Origin: Nocardia gamkensis NBRC 108242
GTDB lineage: Bacteria; Actinomycetota; Actinomycetes; Mycobacteriales; Mycobacteriaceae
Reading direction: 5' to 3'
DNA: 56,800 nucleotides
Assembly: GCF_001612985.1 (NCBI RefSeq)
Contig: NZ_BDBM01000052.1
Span: forward strand, 1 to 56,800
The stretch's first letter is position 1. Each line of letters starts with the position of its first letter. A model generated the notes under the pieces. That model did not search any database and was not told where the DNA came from. It saw only the letters and a program-made list of their open reading frames with translations. The translations under genes were made by a program, and so were the position numbers. This document shows, piece after piece, positions 9,436-17,259 of the stretch.

Positions 9436-9909
9436 ATGCAGCTCTCGCACTTCACCGATATCGGTTTGCGCACCATCATGCGGCTGGCGGTCGAGGACGA
9501 GAAGAATTCCAGGGTGACCACCAAGCTCATCGCGCGGCAGGTGGGCGCGTCGGAAAAGCATGTGGCCAAAGCGGTTTCCCGGCTGGTCGAGCTGGGCCTG
9601 GTGCAGGCACACCGCGGACGATCCGGCGGGCTCTTCATCACCGCGGCCGGGCGCGGCGCGTCGGTCGGTGAGCTGATCCGGGAATTGGAAGGCGACCGCG
9701 ACGTAGTGCAGTGCGGCGAACCGAATCCGTATCCGTTACTCGGCGCGTGCCGGTTGCGTCGAATTCTCGGTGACGCGAAGAAAGCTTTCTATGCCGAACT
9801 GGACCGCTATTCGATAGAGGAATTGGTCACCTCGTCGACCACCGGGTTGCTGCATTTACTCGTCCGACCGACGGCGGATGTTTCCCCTGAGATGAAGGAA
9901 GTGTCATGA
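9436..9909 (+). CDS. nsrR: Rrf2-family regulator, NsrR-like, with altered cluster ligand
   Basis: A 157-residue winged-helix Rrf2 protein. NsrR represses nitric-oxide detoxification genes and loses DNA binding when NO attacks its Fe-S cluster. In Streptomyces coelicolor NsrR the 4Fe-4S cluster is held by Asp8, Cys93, Cys99 and Cys105 (established knowledge). Here Asp8, Cys93 and Cys105 are present, but residue 99 is Tyr: QCGEPNPYPLLGACRLR, codon tat. Spacing is otherwise identical. The gene overlaps hmp by ATGA, so the two are co-translated. The ATG at 9436 follows TAGCGT (9423-9428) by 7 nt, indicating a leaderless transcript. Confidence 0.88.
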   Translation: MQLSHFTDIGLRTIMRLAVEDEKNSRVTTKLIARQVGASEKHVAKAVSRLVELGLVQAHRGRSGGLFITAAGRGASVGELIRELEGDRDVVQCGEPNPYPLLGACRLRRILGDAKKAFYAELDRYSIEELVTSSTTGLLHLLVRPTADVSPEMKEVS

Positions 9910-11150
9910 ACCTCGACAGCGTTGTCCGTGCCGAACCGGAACTCGAACCGCGGCACGCCGAGGTCGTCCGCGCGACCCTGCCGCTCGTGGCGGCGAACAT
10001 CGACCGCATCACGGCGGTGTTCTACCGCACCATGTTCGACGCCCACCCGCAGCTGCTGCGCGACACGTTCAACCGGGGCAATCAGGCACAGGGCAGTCAG
10101 CAGCGGGCATTGGCCGCCTCCATCGCCACCTTCGCCACATACCTGGTGGACCCCGCGCTGCCGCACCCGGCCACCATGCTGTCGCGGATCGCGCACAAGC
10201 ACGCGTCACTCGGGGTGACTGCGGAGCAGTACCGGATCGTGCACGACAACCTGTTCGCCGCCATTGTGGAAGTGCTCGGCGCCGACGTGGTCGACGAGAC
10301 CGTCGCGGCGGCCTGGGATCGGGTCTACTGGCTGATGGCCGACACCCTGATCGACCAGGAGAAGGGGCTCTACGCCGAGGCGGGCGTGGATTCCGGCGAC
10401 GTCTTCCGGGATGTGCGCGTCCTGGCGCGTGACGAGGACCCCTCCGGTGTCGCCGTCTTCACCGTCGAGTCGGCGGACCCGGCCACCGAGCTGCCGGGCT
10501 TCGTTCCGGGACAGTACGTTTCGGTCGGCGTGCGCCTTCCCGACGGCGCGCGCCAGCTGCGTCAGTACAGCCTGGTCGGGCGGCCGCGCGATGGCGCGCT
10601 GTCGTTCGCCGTCAAACGGGTCGAGGCGGCCGATGGCTGCCCGGCGGGCGAGGTGTCCTCGTGGCTGCACCAGCATCTGCGCCCCGGCGACCCGTTGCAG
10701 ATCACTCTCCCGTTCGGCGATGTCGTCATCGATACCGCCGCGACGACCCCCCTGGTGCTGATCTCCGGCGGAATCGGCGTGACCCCGACGGTCGGCATCC
10801 TGGAATACCTCGCCGCTCACGCCCCGTGGCGGCGCACCCTGATCGTGCACGCGGATCGTGGACCGGGGACCCATCCGCTGCGCCATCGGCTCCGGCAACT
10901 CGCTACCCGGCTCGAACAGGCCGACGTCGAAATCTGGTACGAGGAACCGGCTCCCGGCGCGCGGCACGGCAGGGTCGATCTCTCGGCACTGAGCCTGCCC
11001 GGCGACGCCGACGTCTATGTCTGCGGTCCGCCCATGTTCCTGCGCGATATCCGGCGTCAGCTGCGCGCCGCCGGGATCCCGGACGCCCGGGTGCACATCG
11101 AGCAGTTCACGCCCGGCGACGCGGGCGCTCCGGAGCGAGTGGCACGATAG
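9906..11150 (+). CDS. hmp: flavohaemoglobin, nitric oxide dioxygenase
   Basis: Converts NO and O2 to nitrate using NADPH, FAD and haem. At 414 residues it has the full three-domain layout. The globin domain (about 1-150) shows Tyr40 (B10) in VFYRTMF, Gln60 (E7) in NRGNQ, proximal His99 in HKHASLGV and Tyr109. The FAD domain has RQLRQYSLVG, and the NAD(P) domain has ISGGIGVTPTVG and YVCGPPMFL. The start codon overlaps the nsrR stop (ATGA). Placement between hemY and hemQ links haem supply with NO defence; see findings. Confidence 0.95.
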   Translation: MNLDSVVRAEPELEPRHAEVVRATLPLVAANIDRITAVFYRTMFDAHPQLLRDTFNRGNQAQGSQQRALAASIATFATYLVDPALPHPATMLSRIAHKHASLGVTAEQYRIVHDNLFAAIVEVLGADVVDETVAAAWDRVYWLMADTLIDQEKGLYAEAGVDSGDVFRDVRVLARDEDPSGVAVFTVESADPATELPGFVPGQYVSVGVRLPDGARQLRQYSLVGRPRDGALSFAVKRVEAADGCPAGEVSSWLHQHLRPGDPLQITLPFGDVVIDTAATTPLVLISGGIGVTPTVGILEYLAAHAPWRRTLIVHADRGPGTHPLRHRLRQLATRLEQADVEIWYEEPAPGARHGRVDLSALSLPGDADVYVCGPPMFLRDIRRQLRAAGIPDARVHIEQFTPGDAGAPERVAR

Positions 11151-11154
11151 TGCT

Positions 11155-11850
11155 ATGGCGCGACTCGACTATCAAGCTCTCAACTCCACCATCCGCTACC
11201 TGATGTTCTCGGTCTTCCAGGTGCAGCCCGGAGTGCTGGGCGAGGACCGGGACGCCGCGACCAAGGAGGCCAAGGCGTTCTTCGACGGTCTCGCGGACCG
11301 CGATGTGGTGGTCCGCGGCATCTACGACGTGGCAGGGATGCGCGCCGACGCCGACTTCATGATCTGGACGCACGCCGAGCGGATCGAGGACCTGCAGGCC
11401 GTTTACGCCGACTTCCGCCGCACCACCGAGCTGGGCCGGGCCAGCGCGCCGGTCTGGAGCAACGCGGCGCTGCACCGGCCCGCCGAGTTCAACAAGAGCC
11501 ACATCCCGGCGTTCCTGGCCGGCGAGGAGCCGGGCGCCTACATCTGCGTGTACCCGTTCGTCCGGTCCTACGAGTGGTATCTACTGCCCGACGAGGAACG
11601 CCGCCGGATGCTGGCCGAACACGGCAAGGCCGCGCGTGACTACCCGGACGTGCGGGCCAACACCGTCAGCTCGTTCGCGCTCGGCGACTACGAGTGGATC
11701 CTGGCGTTCGAGGCGCCCGAACTGCACCGCATCGTCGATTTGATGCGCGATCTGCGGGCCACCGACGCCCGGCGGCACGTGCGCGAGGAGATCCCGTTCT
11801 TCACCGGCCCCCGCGTCGAGGTCGAGGAACTGATCGCCGCTCTGCCCTGA
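11155..11850 (+). CDS. hemQ: coproheme decarboxylase (hydrogen peroxide-dependent haem synthase)
   Basis: Chlorite-dismutase-fold enzyme (ChdC/HemQ) of 231 residues. It decarboxylates iron-coproporphyrin III twice, using peroxide, to yield haem b; the last step of the coproporphyrin pathway. The sequence has the actinobacterial catalytic Tyr in VYPFVRSYEWYLLP (Tyr133) and the proximal His in LAEHGKAA (His156), two residues offset from Corynebacterium numbering (Tyr135/His158). Start ATG 11155 lies only 4 nt after the hmp stop, so it is probably co-transcribed with nsrR-hmp. Ferrochelatase CpfC is not in the window. Confidence 0.95.
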   Translation: MARLDYQALNSTIRYLMFSVFQVQPGVLGEDRDAATKEAKAFFDGLADRDVVVRGIYDVAGMRADADFMIWTHAERIEDLQAVYADFRRTTELGRASAPVWSNAALHRPAEFNKSHIPAFLAGEEPGAYICVYPFVRSYEWYLLPDEERRRMLAEHGKAARDYPDVRANTVSSFALGDYEWILAFEAPELHRIVDLMRDLRATDARRHVREEIPFFTGPRVEVEELIAALP

Positions 11851-11935
11851 TGCCGCACCGGACCGCTTGCCCAGAGTTTTCGGGGCATGCGCCGAGCGGC
11901 GGGAAGTCCGTACGCTGCCGGTGAGCGTCGGGCTG

Positions 11936-12379
11936 TTACTCCGCTGCGCTGTCCGAGGGGTGCAGTCGCAGGGCGATGGAGTTGATGCAGTAGCGCTTGT
12001 CGGTGGGCGTGCTGTATCCCTCGCCCTCGAACACGTGGCCGAGGTGGCTGTGGCAGTTCGCGCACAGCACTTCGACCCGGTGCATGCCGAGCGAGTCGTC
12101 CGACCGGAGAATCACCGCGTCGGACGCCGCCGGATCGAAGAAGGACGGCCAGCCGCAGTGCGAGTCGAACTTCTCGGTGCTGCGGAACAACTCGGCGCCG
12201 CAGGCCCGGCACACGTAGACGCCCTCGGTCTTGGTGTCGGTGTACTCGCCGACGAACGGCCGCTCGGTGGCGGCCTCGCGTAGCACCGCGTATTCCTCGG
12301 GGTCCAGTTTCACTCGCCATTCCTGCGGCGTGAGCTGAATGCGCGGCGCGGGCAGGGACGTCTCGGCTTCGGAACTCAT
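11936..12379 (-). CDS. msrB: peptide-methionine (R)-S-oxide reductase
   Basis: Repairs the R epimer of methionine sulfoxide in proteins. At 147 residues it is full length. Two zinc-binding pairs are visible, Cys57/Cys60 (CRAC) and Cys106/Cys109 (CANC), and the catalytic Cys131 lies in KRYCINSIALRL. HCGWPSF (about 74-80) is the conserved substrate loop. Its start overlaps the aftC stop by 4 bp (ATGA), so the two are one operon on the minus strand. Position corresponds to Rv2674. Confidence 0.96.
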   Translation of the reverse strand: MSSEAETSLPAPRIQLTPQEWRVKLDPEEYAVLREAATERPFVGEYTDTKTEGVYVCRACGAELFRSTEKFDSHCGWPSFFDPAASDAVILRSDDSLGMHRVEVLCANCHSHLGHVFEGEGYSTPTDKRYCINSIALRLHPSDSAAE

Positions 12380-13734
12380 GGTTCCACGCTAATACGATTC
12401 TGCTCCACCGGCGCCGAGCCGTTGTGTGGCCTGGGGGTTTCCGCGGCCGGGGTCGAGTCGGCCGCCGGGACGGGACGCTGCGGCGCCTCGCCGCGCGGGT
12501 CCGGCGCGGACCTCATCCACGCGGGATCGATGCCGAACGGCAGCCTGCCTTCCCGCCGCGCGGCCAGATAGCGGTCGCCGAGCACACAGAACACCACGAT
12601 GAGCAGCAGACCCCAGCCGAAGGTGATGCGCAGGTACTCCAGGTTGCGGCCGATGTGCTGCCAGCGGTCCGACAGCCACTTGTCGTAGCTCATGAACCCG
12701 AAGATCGCCAGCCAGGCCGGCCAGTTGCGCAGCACCGAGTTGCGCAGCACCACCGTCATCAGGAACGGGAACAGCATCATCGAGTAGTACATCTGCCCCA
12801 GCGAGCTGAGCAGGAACGAGGCGGTCAGCAGCACGCCGGAGGCGGTGCAGACGAAGAACAGCTCGTCCTCGCGGTAGTAGCGGTACAGCAGCCACAGCGA
12901 GATCAGCACGAGCACACCGAGCACCACGCGCATACCCCAGGTCAGCCACGGCGGCAGCCCGTAGTACTCGCCGTTGCCGACGATCGCGCTGTTGAAGTAG
13001 TCGCGCGATTCGAAGATGTAGGGCGCGGTGCGGGTGAGGAACTTCTCCGGATCCTTCGACAGCGGCCAGGCGATCGCGGTCAACCCCAGCGGCACGCCGA
13101 GCGCGGTGACGAACACCTTCCACTGCCCGCGCACGAGCGCGATCAAAAGCAACGGAGCGAGGGTCGGTTTGACCGCGATACTCAATCCGAGCGCGGCGCC
13201 CGCCCACAGGTCTCGCCGTTTCAGCAGCAGGTGGATGAAGATCAGCTCCGCCAACAGCACACAGCCGTTGACGTTGGTGAACACGAGTGTGTTGATCACG
13301 GTCTCGGACGTGAACATCGCCAGCAGCAGCGCGGGCGCGGCGACCGAGTTCAGCGTGTAGCGGAACAGCCGCAGCAGCAGGTACCAGGCGAGGAGAATCG
13401 CGATCGCGTTCAGGGCGATGAACAGCCAGCGCGACTTCTCGTAGTCGATGGCCGCGATCGGCGCGATCAGCAGGGTGCCGCTGGGCGGGTACAGATAATG
13501 CGGGTCCACCGAGTCGAAGTTCGCGGTGTACACCGGACGCCCGTTCAAGAAGTCGAGCGATGCCTGGTAGACCGGCCGGTAGTCGTCGGTGATGAAGCCG
13601 TTGACAGCCTTGATGAAAACCCGGTTCAGCACGGTCATGACCGCCAGGGGCCAGAGTGCGAACTTGATCACCTCGGCGGTGGTGCGAGCGGTCCGGGGCT
13701 CGAGCGGTCGAAGGAACACTGGGGCACGGTACAC
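12376..13734 (-). CDS. aftC: alpha-(1->3)-arabinofuranosyltransferase AftC
   Basis: GT-C/GT87-type integral membrane glycosyltransferase of 452 residues, predicted with about ten membrane segments. It uses decaprenyl-phosphoryl-arabinose to branch the arabinan of arabinogalactan and lipoarabinomannan. Key segments agree with my memory of M. tuberculosis AftC (Rv2673): ITDDYRPVYQASLDF with the acidic DD pair in the first extracytoplasmic loop, DPHYLYPPSGTLLIAP, RDYFNSAIVGNG, YYSMMLFPFLMTVVL and LRNWPAWLAIFGF. The C-terminus is a proline-rich cytosolic tail. GTG start at 13734; upstream neighbour in the same direction is the Tap-like lipoprotein. Downstream it overlaps msrB. Confidence 0.9.
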   Translation of the reverse strand: MYRAPVFLRPLEPRTARTTAEVIKFALWPLAVMTVLNRVFIKAVNGFITDDYRPVYQASLDFLNGRPVYTANFDSVDPHYLYPPSGTLLIAPIAAIDYEKSRWLFIALNAIAILLAWYLLLRLFRYTLNSVAAPALLLAMFTSETVINTLVFTNVNGCVLLAELIFIHLLLKRRDLWAGAALGLSIAVKPTLAPLLLIALVRGQWKVFVTALGVPLGLTAIAWPLSKDPEKFLTRTAPYIFESRDYFNSAIVGNGEYYGLPPWLTWGMRVVLGVLVLISLWLLYRYYREDELFFVCTASGVLLTASFLLSSLGQMYYSMMLFPFLMTVVLRNSVLRNWPAWLAIFGFMSYDKWLSDRWQHIGRNLEYLRITFGWGLLLIVVFCVLGDRYLAARREGRLPFGIDPAWMRSAPDPRGEAPQRPVPAADSTPAAETPRPHNGSAPVEQNRISVEP

Positions 13735-13800
13735 CGGATCGGTTACCGGCGGTTGGCCGGACCTGCCCGACTCGCCGCTCGTTCGGCCGCTCGAGCGGCG

Positions 13801-15348
13801 CTAGGCCGGGCAGGCGGTACCGTCTGCGGGGAGTTTGCCGTCCTTCAGATAGTCGACGACCGCCCGCTGCGCGCAGCCCGAGTGCGTGGCCACCGGATGA
13901 CCGAAGCCCTGCCAGGACAGCGCCGCGTGACGGGCGCCGGCGGAACCGAGCGCGCCGGTCACCGACGACTGACCACCGTTGCCGACCACCGGGTCGGCGA
14001 CCCCGCCGAGTACGAGCACCGGGATGTCCAGCTTCTCCGGCATCGGTGGGGCGGTCGACACCGGCCAGGCGGCGCACTCCATCAGTCCGATGGCCGCCGC
14101 TTTGCCGAAGACGGGATACTTGCCCGCCCAGGTGCCTGCGAGCTCGGTGGCCTTGTCCGGCGTCGGCGGCAACTGCGTGTCGGTGCACCGGTTGACGAAC
14201 TGGCCGTCGCTCGCGATGGCCGCGCTTTCACGGGTGATCAGAGCGTCCAGCGAGTCCCGGTCGCCGCGGCCGGCCGCGGCGAGCGCGTCGGACAGCTCGG
14301 CGACCCGAGCGGCCTGATCGGCACGCGGGCTGCCGAGAAAGCCCGACACCGCGGTGAGCAGGGCGTTCGCCGAGATGTCGCCGAGGCCACCGCTCCCGGC
14401 CCGGTTCACCAGATCGATGACCGCGGCGCGCGGGTCGGCGCCGAGCGAGCAGCCGACGCCGACGCAGCGCTGCGCGAACGCCGTCAGCGCCGCCTCGGCG
14501 CCCTGCACGGCTTGTTCGGCACGGGTCACGGAGTCGGTCCCGACCGGCTCGGGGGAGTCGAGCGTCAGCCGGGCGAGATGGTCACCGTATTTGCGGGCAT
14601 AGCTGAGCGCGACCTTCGCGCCGTTGCCCGTGCCCAGTAGCGCGATGTGCTCCACCTGCCACTGCCTGCGCAATTGTTCGATGTCGTCGGCGGCGTGCGG
14701 AGCGTCGAAGGCGCCCTCGTAGGGCTGCAGGAAGTCGCGGCAGGCGATGGTGCCGTCCTGGCTCAGCTTCGTCATCCGCGCCACCGGGTCGCCCGCGGAC
14801 TGGGCGTTCTCGGCCAGGCCACGGCGGATGTCCGCAGGCAGGCAGTCGATCGGCTGTGAGGTGCCGATACCGCGCCGGTCCACCGCGACGATCGGGCGGG
14901 CGGCCAGCAGCGCGGAGGCCGGGCCCGCGGCCAATCCGGCCAGGGTGGCGGAGGAGGAACGATCCGAACCGGAGGTGAGCACCAGCGGCGGCGCGTCGGC
15001 GGGGGTCTGCGCCAGCCTGGCCCGCAACGCGCCGGCGCGGAAGCTGCCCAGTACCGCGCCGGTCGAGTCGATCGGGGTGGAGTACTCGGCGCAGTCGAGC
15101 ACCAGCCCCGCGGGCGCGGGACCGAGCCCGAGCTGATCCAAGGTCGGCTGGGTGCATTCCCGCCAGCCGAGGTCGGTCTTGGGCAGCTCGGCGCTCGGCG
15201 GCGGCGCGGGTGCGGCGGAGGTCGTCGCGGTGCCCGCGACGGGCGGGCGCTGCACCGCGACACCGGGACGATCCGACGGTCCCGCGCCGCAACCGGCGGT
15301 CACGATCGAGAGGGTGGCGGCAAGCACGGCGGCCCGAGTCCAGCGCAT
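13801..15348 (-). CDS. alpha/beta-hydrolase lipoprotein, TAP-like, nucleophile replaced
   Basis: Exported 515-residue protein with a signal peptide and lipobox ending VTAGC (Cys20), so it is likely lipid-anchored outside the membrane. The fold is that of secreted tripeptidyl aminopeptidase-like hydrolases: PIVAVDRRGIGTSQPIDC and the family's C-terminal segment VLVLGGVADPVVGNGG, GFGHPVATHSGCAQRAVVDYL. The expected nucleophile elbow GxSxG reads GTGNG (codons ggc acg ggc aac ggc near 14625-14640), so the catalytic Ser is Gly while the Asp and His regions remain. Either it is a non-catalytic binder or another residue works. Position matches Rv2672, annotated as a possible protease. Confidence 0.82.
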   Translation of the reverse strand: MRWTRAAVLAATLSIVTAGCGAGPSDRPGVAVQRPPVAGTATTSAAPAPPPSAELPKTDLGWRECTQPTLDQLGLGPAPAGLVLDCAEYSTPIDSTGAVLGSFRAGALRARLAQTPADAPPLVLTSGSDRSSSATLAGLAAGPASALLAARPIVAVDRRGIGTSQPIDCLPADIRRGLAENAQSAGDPVARMTKLSQDGTIACRDFLQPYEGAFDAPHAADDIEQLRRQWQVEHIALLGTGNGAKVALSYARKYGDHLARLTLDSPEPVGTDSVTRAEQAVQGAEAALTAFAQRCVGVGCSLGADPRAAVIDLVNRAGSGGLGDISANALLTAVSGFLGSPRADQAARVAELSDALAAAGRGDRDSLDALITRESAAIASDGQFVNRCTDTQLPPTPDKATELAGTWAGKYPVFGKAAAIGLMECAAWPVSTAPPMPEKLDIPVLVLGGVADPVVGNGGQSSVTGALGSAGARHAALSWQGFGHPVATHSGCAQRAVVDYLKDGKLPADGTACPA

Positions 15349-15379
15349 TGCTACAGCCTGCCAGGTTCGGGTGGTTCTT

Positions 15380-16141
15380 TCATCGACGGGCCCACCGGGT
15401 GAGCATCGTGCCGTCGTCGTCCAGCAGCACGTGCGCGCGCGTCATGCGGACGCGGAACTCGTGGGCGGACAGCGAGATTCGCCGCGCCGCGCCGCCGACC
15501 AGCAGCGGCGCGGTGGTCAGGCAGAGTTCGTCGACCACGTCGGCCTCCAGCAGCTCGCCGAACAGGTGCGGGCCGCCCTCGGTGAGTACCCGCAGCAGGC
15601 CGCGCTCGGTGAGTACCCGCAGCAGGCCGGCCGGCGTCACCGCGATGTCACCCGCTTCGATCACCTCGGCGCCCGCGTCCGCCAAGCGCTGTTTGCGGTC
15701 GTCGGGTGCGGTGACCGTCGTGATGATCAGCGGCGGCACTTGGGTATCGGTGAACAGGCGCGCGCCCGGGTCGAGCGCCGCGCTCGCCGTGACCACCGCG
15801 ATCGGCGGCGGGGCGCCGTCGGGATGGCCCCCGATGCCGCGCTCGTGGAACGCGCGCCTGCGCGCCGGGTCGGTGCGCGCCCCGCCGTAGTTCTCCGCGC
15901 GCGCCGTGCCCGCGCCGACCACGATCACCTCGGCCAGTTCCCGCAGCAACATGAACACCGTCCGGTCGGCCGGCGTGCCCAGTCCTTCGGTGAGGTTCCC
16001 GCTGGTCGCGGCGCCGTCGATGCTGGAGACGAAATTGGCCCTGATCAAAGGCGCGTCGAGCGCGGTGGGGAAGGCGTACAACTGCGCGAGGTCGTCGGGG
16101 CTTAGTCCTGTGAGCTGGATCGCATTCTGGCTACGCTGCAT
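15380..16141 (-). CDS. RibD-like pyrimidine reductase family protein
   Basis: A 253-residue protein with the dihydrofolate-reductase-like RibD_C fold: RANFVSSIDGAATSGNLTEGLGTPADRTVF, EVIVVGAGTARAENYG, and the cofactor segment LLRVLTEGGPHLFGELLEADVVDELCLTTAPLL. In riboflavin synthesis such domains reduce the ribosylamino-pyrimidine with NADPH; many actinobacterial homologues (for example Rv2671) act outside the rib operon and their substrate is uncertain. There is an exact in-frame duplication just before GGP giving RGLLRVLTE twice (27-bp period). It starts 35 bp from zapE, transcribed divergently. Confidence 0.8.
   Translation of the reverse strand: MQRSQNAIQLTGLSPDDLAQLYAFPTALDAPLIRANFVSSIDGAATSGNLTEGLGTPADRTVFMLLRELAEVIVVGAGTARAENYGGARTDPARRRAFHERGIGGHPDGAPPPIAVVTASAALDPGARLFTDTQVPPLIITTVTAPDDRKQRLADAGAEVIEAGDIAVTPAGLLRVLTERGLLRVLTEGGPHLFGELLEADVVDELCLTTAPLLVGGAARRISLSAHEFRVRMTRAHVLLDDDGTMLTRWARR
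15578..15631 (-). repeat. 27-bp tandem duplication inside the RibD-like gene
   Basis: Two adjacent copies with a 27-bp period; the first 25 bases are identical (15578-15602 and 15605-15629). It adds nine codons in frame, next to the GGP cofactor-binding motif. Confidence 0.9.
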
Positions 16142-16176
16142 GAGACCAGATCACACCACGTCTCTAGGCTTCGTTC

Positions 16177-17193
16177 ATGCAAGAACGCCTCGTCGATCGG
16201 CACCCGGAGGTCCCGGCCGATCAGCTCGTCGCCCAGATGGTGCCTCCGCCCATGTTCGACGAGGTGAGCTTCGCCTCCTACATCCCCGACCCGAAGGAGC
16301 CGAGTCAGGCGGCCGCGGTCGGCAAGGCCGCGGAGTTCGCCGGACAGGTCGCCAAGATCAGCAAGGCCGCCGGCAAGAAGAGCTTCTTCGGTAAGAAGAA
16401 GCAGGTCAGCGGCGCGGGCCTGTATCTGGACGGTGGGTTCGGTGTCGGCAAGACCCACCTGCTCGCCTCGATCTTCCACAGCTCGCCCGCTCCCAAGTCG
16501 TTCGGCACGTTCGGTGAGCTGACAAATCTGGTCGGCGCGCTCGGTTTCGCCAACGCTCTCGAGCGCCTGTCGGGCAACAGCGTGCTGTGCATCGACGAAT
16601 TCGAACTCGACGATCCCGGCGACACCATGCTGGTATCCCGGTTGCTCACCGAACTGTCCGCCGCCGGTGTCTCGATCGCGGCCACGTCGAACACGTTGCC
16701 GGGTCAGCTCGGCGAAGGGCGTTTCGCCGCACAGGATTTCCTGCGCGAGATCAAGAAGCTCGGCGCCATCTTCGAGGCGGTGCGCGTCGACGGGCCGGAC
16801 TACCGCCACCGCGACCTGCCGCCCGCCCCGGCGCCCACCGCGCCGGAGGTGCTCGCCGAGCGGGCCGCGAGCACACCGGGCGCCACCCTCGACGAGTTCG
16901 ACGCGCTGCTGAAGCACCTCAGCACGCTGCATCCGTCGAAGTACGGCGCGCTGATCTCCGGAGTGTCGTCGGTGTTCGTCTCGAACGTGCATCCGGTCAC
17001 CGATCAGGCCGTGGCGCTGCGCATCGTGGTGCTGGCCGACCGGCTCTACGACGCGAGCATCCCGGTGACGGTGTCGGGTGCGAAACTCGACGAGATCTTC
17101 TCCGCGGAGATGCTCGAGGGCGGTTACCGCAAGAAGTACCTGCGTGCCATCTCGCGTCTTCTCGCGCTGTCGCGGTTCGAAGTCGCGGCCTGA
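16177..17193 (+). CDS. zapE: AFG1/ZapE-family cell-division ATPase
   Basis: A 338-residue P-loop ATPase. Walker A is GGFGVGKT (86-93) and Walker B is VLCIDEFEL (Asp140, Glu141), followed by VSIAATSNTLPGQLGEGRF, a sensor-like segment typical of AFG1/ZapE. In E. coli ZapE acts at the Z ring during late division and stress; the mitochondrial relative handles misfolded or surplus membrane proteins. The actinobacterial role is not settled. The ATG at 16177 lies 6 nt after TAGGCT (16165-16170). Position corresponds to Rv2670c. Confidence 0.9.
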   Translation: MQERLVDRHPEVPADQLVAQMVPPPMFDEVSFASYIPDPKEPSQAAAVGKAAEFAGQVAKISKAAGKKSFFGKKKQVSGAGLYLDGGFGVGKTHLLASIFHSSPAPKSFGTFGELTNLVGALGFANALERLSGNSVLCIDEFELDDPGDTMLVSRLLTELSAAGVSIAATSNTLPGQLGEGRFAAQDFLREIKKLGAIFEAVRVDGPDYRHRDLPPAPAPTAPEVLAERAASTPGATLDEFDALLKHLSTLHPSKYGALISGVSSVFVSNVHPVTDQAVALRIVVLADRLYDASIPVTVSGAKLDEIFSAEMLEGGYRKKYLRAISRLLALSRFEVAA

Positions 17194-17259
17194 CGCGACC
17201 TCGACCCTCCGGCGAGACCGACGGGTGCGAGCCCGAGAACCGATGATTGGAGCAGCCGA

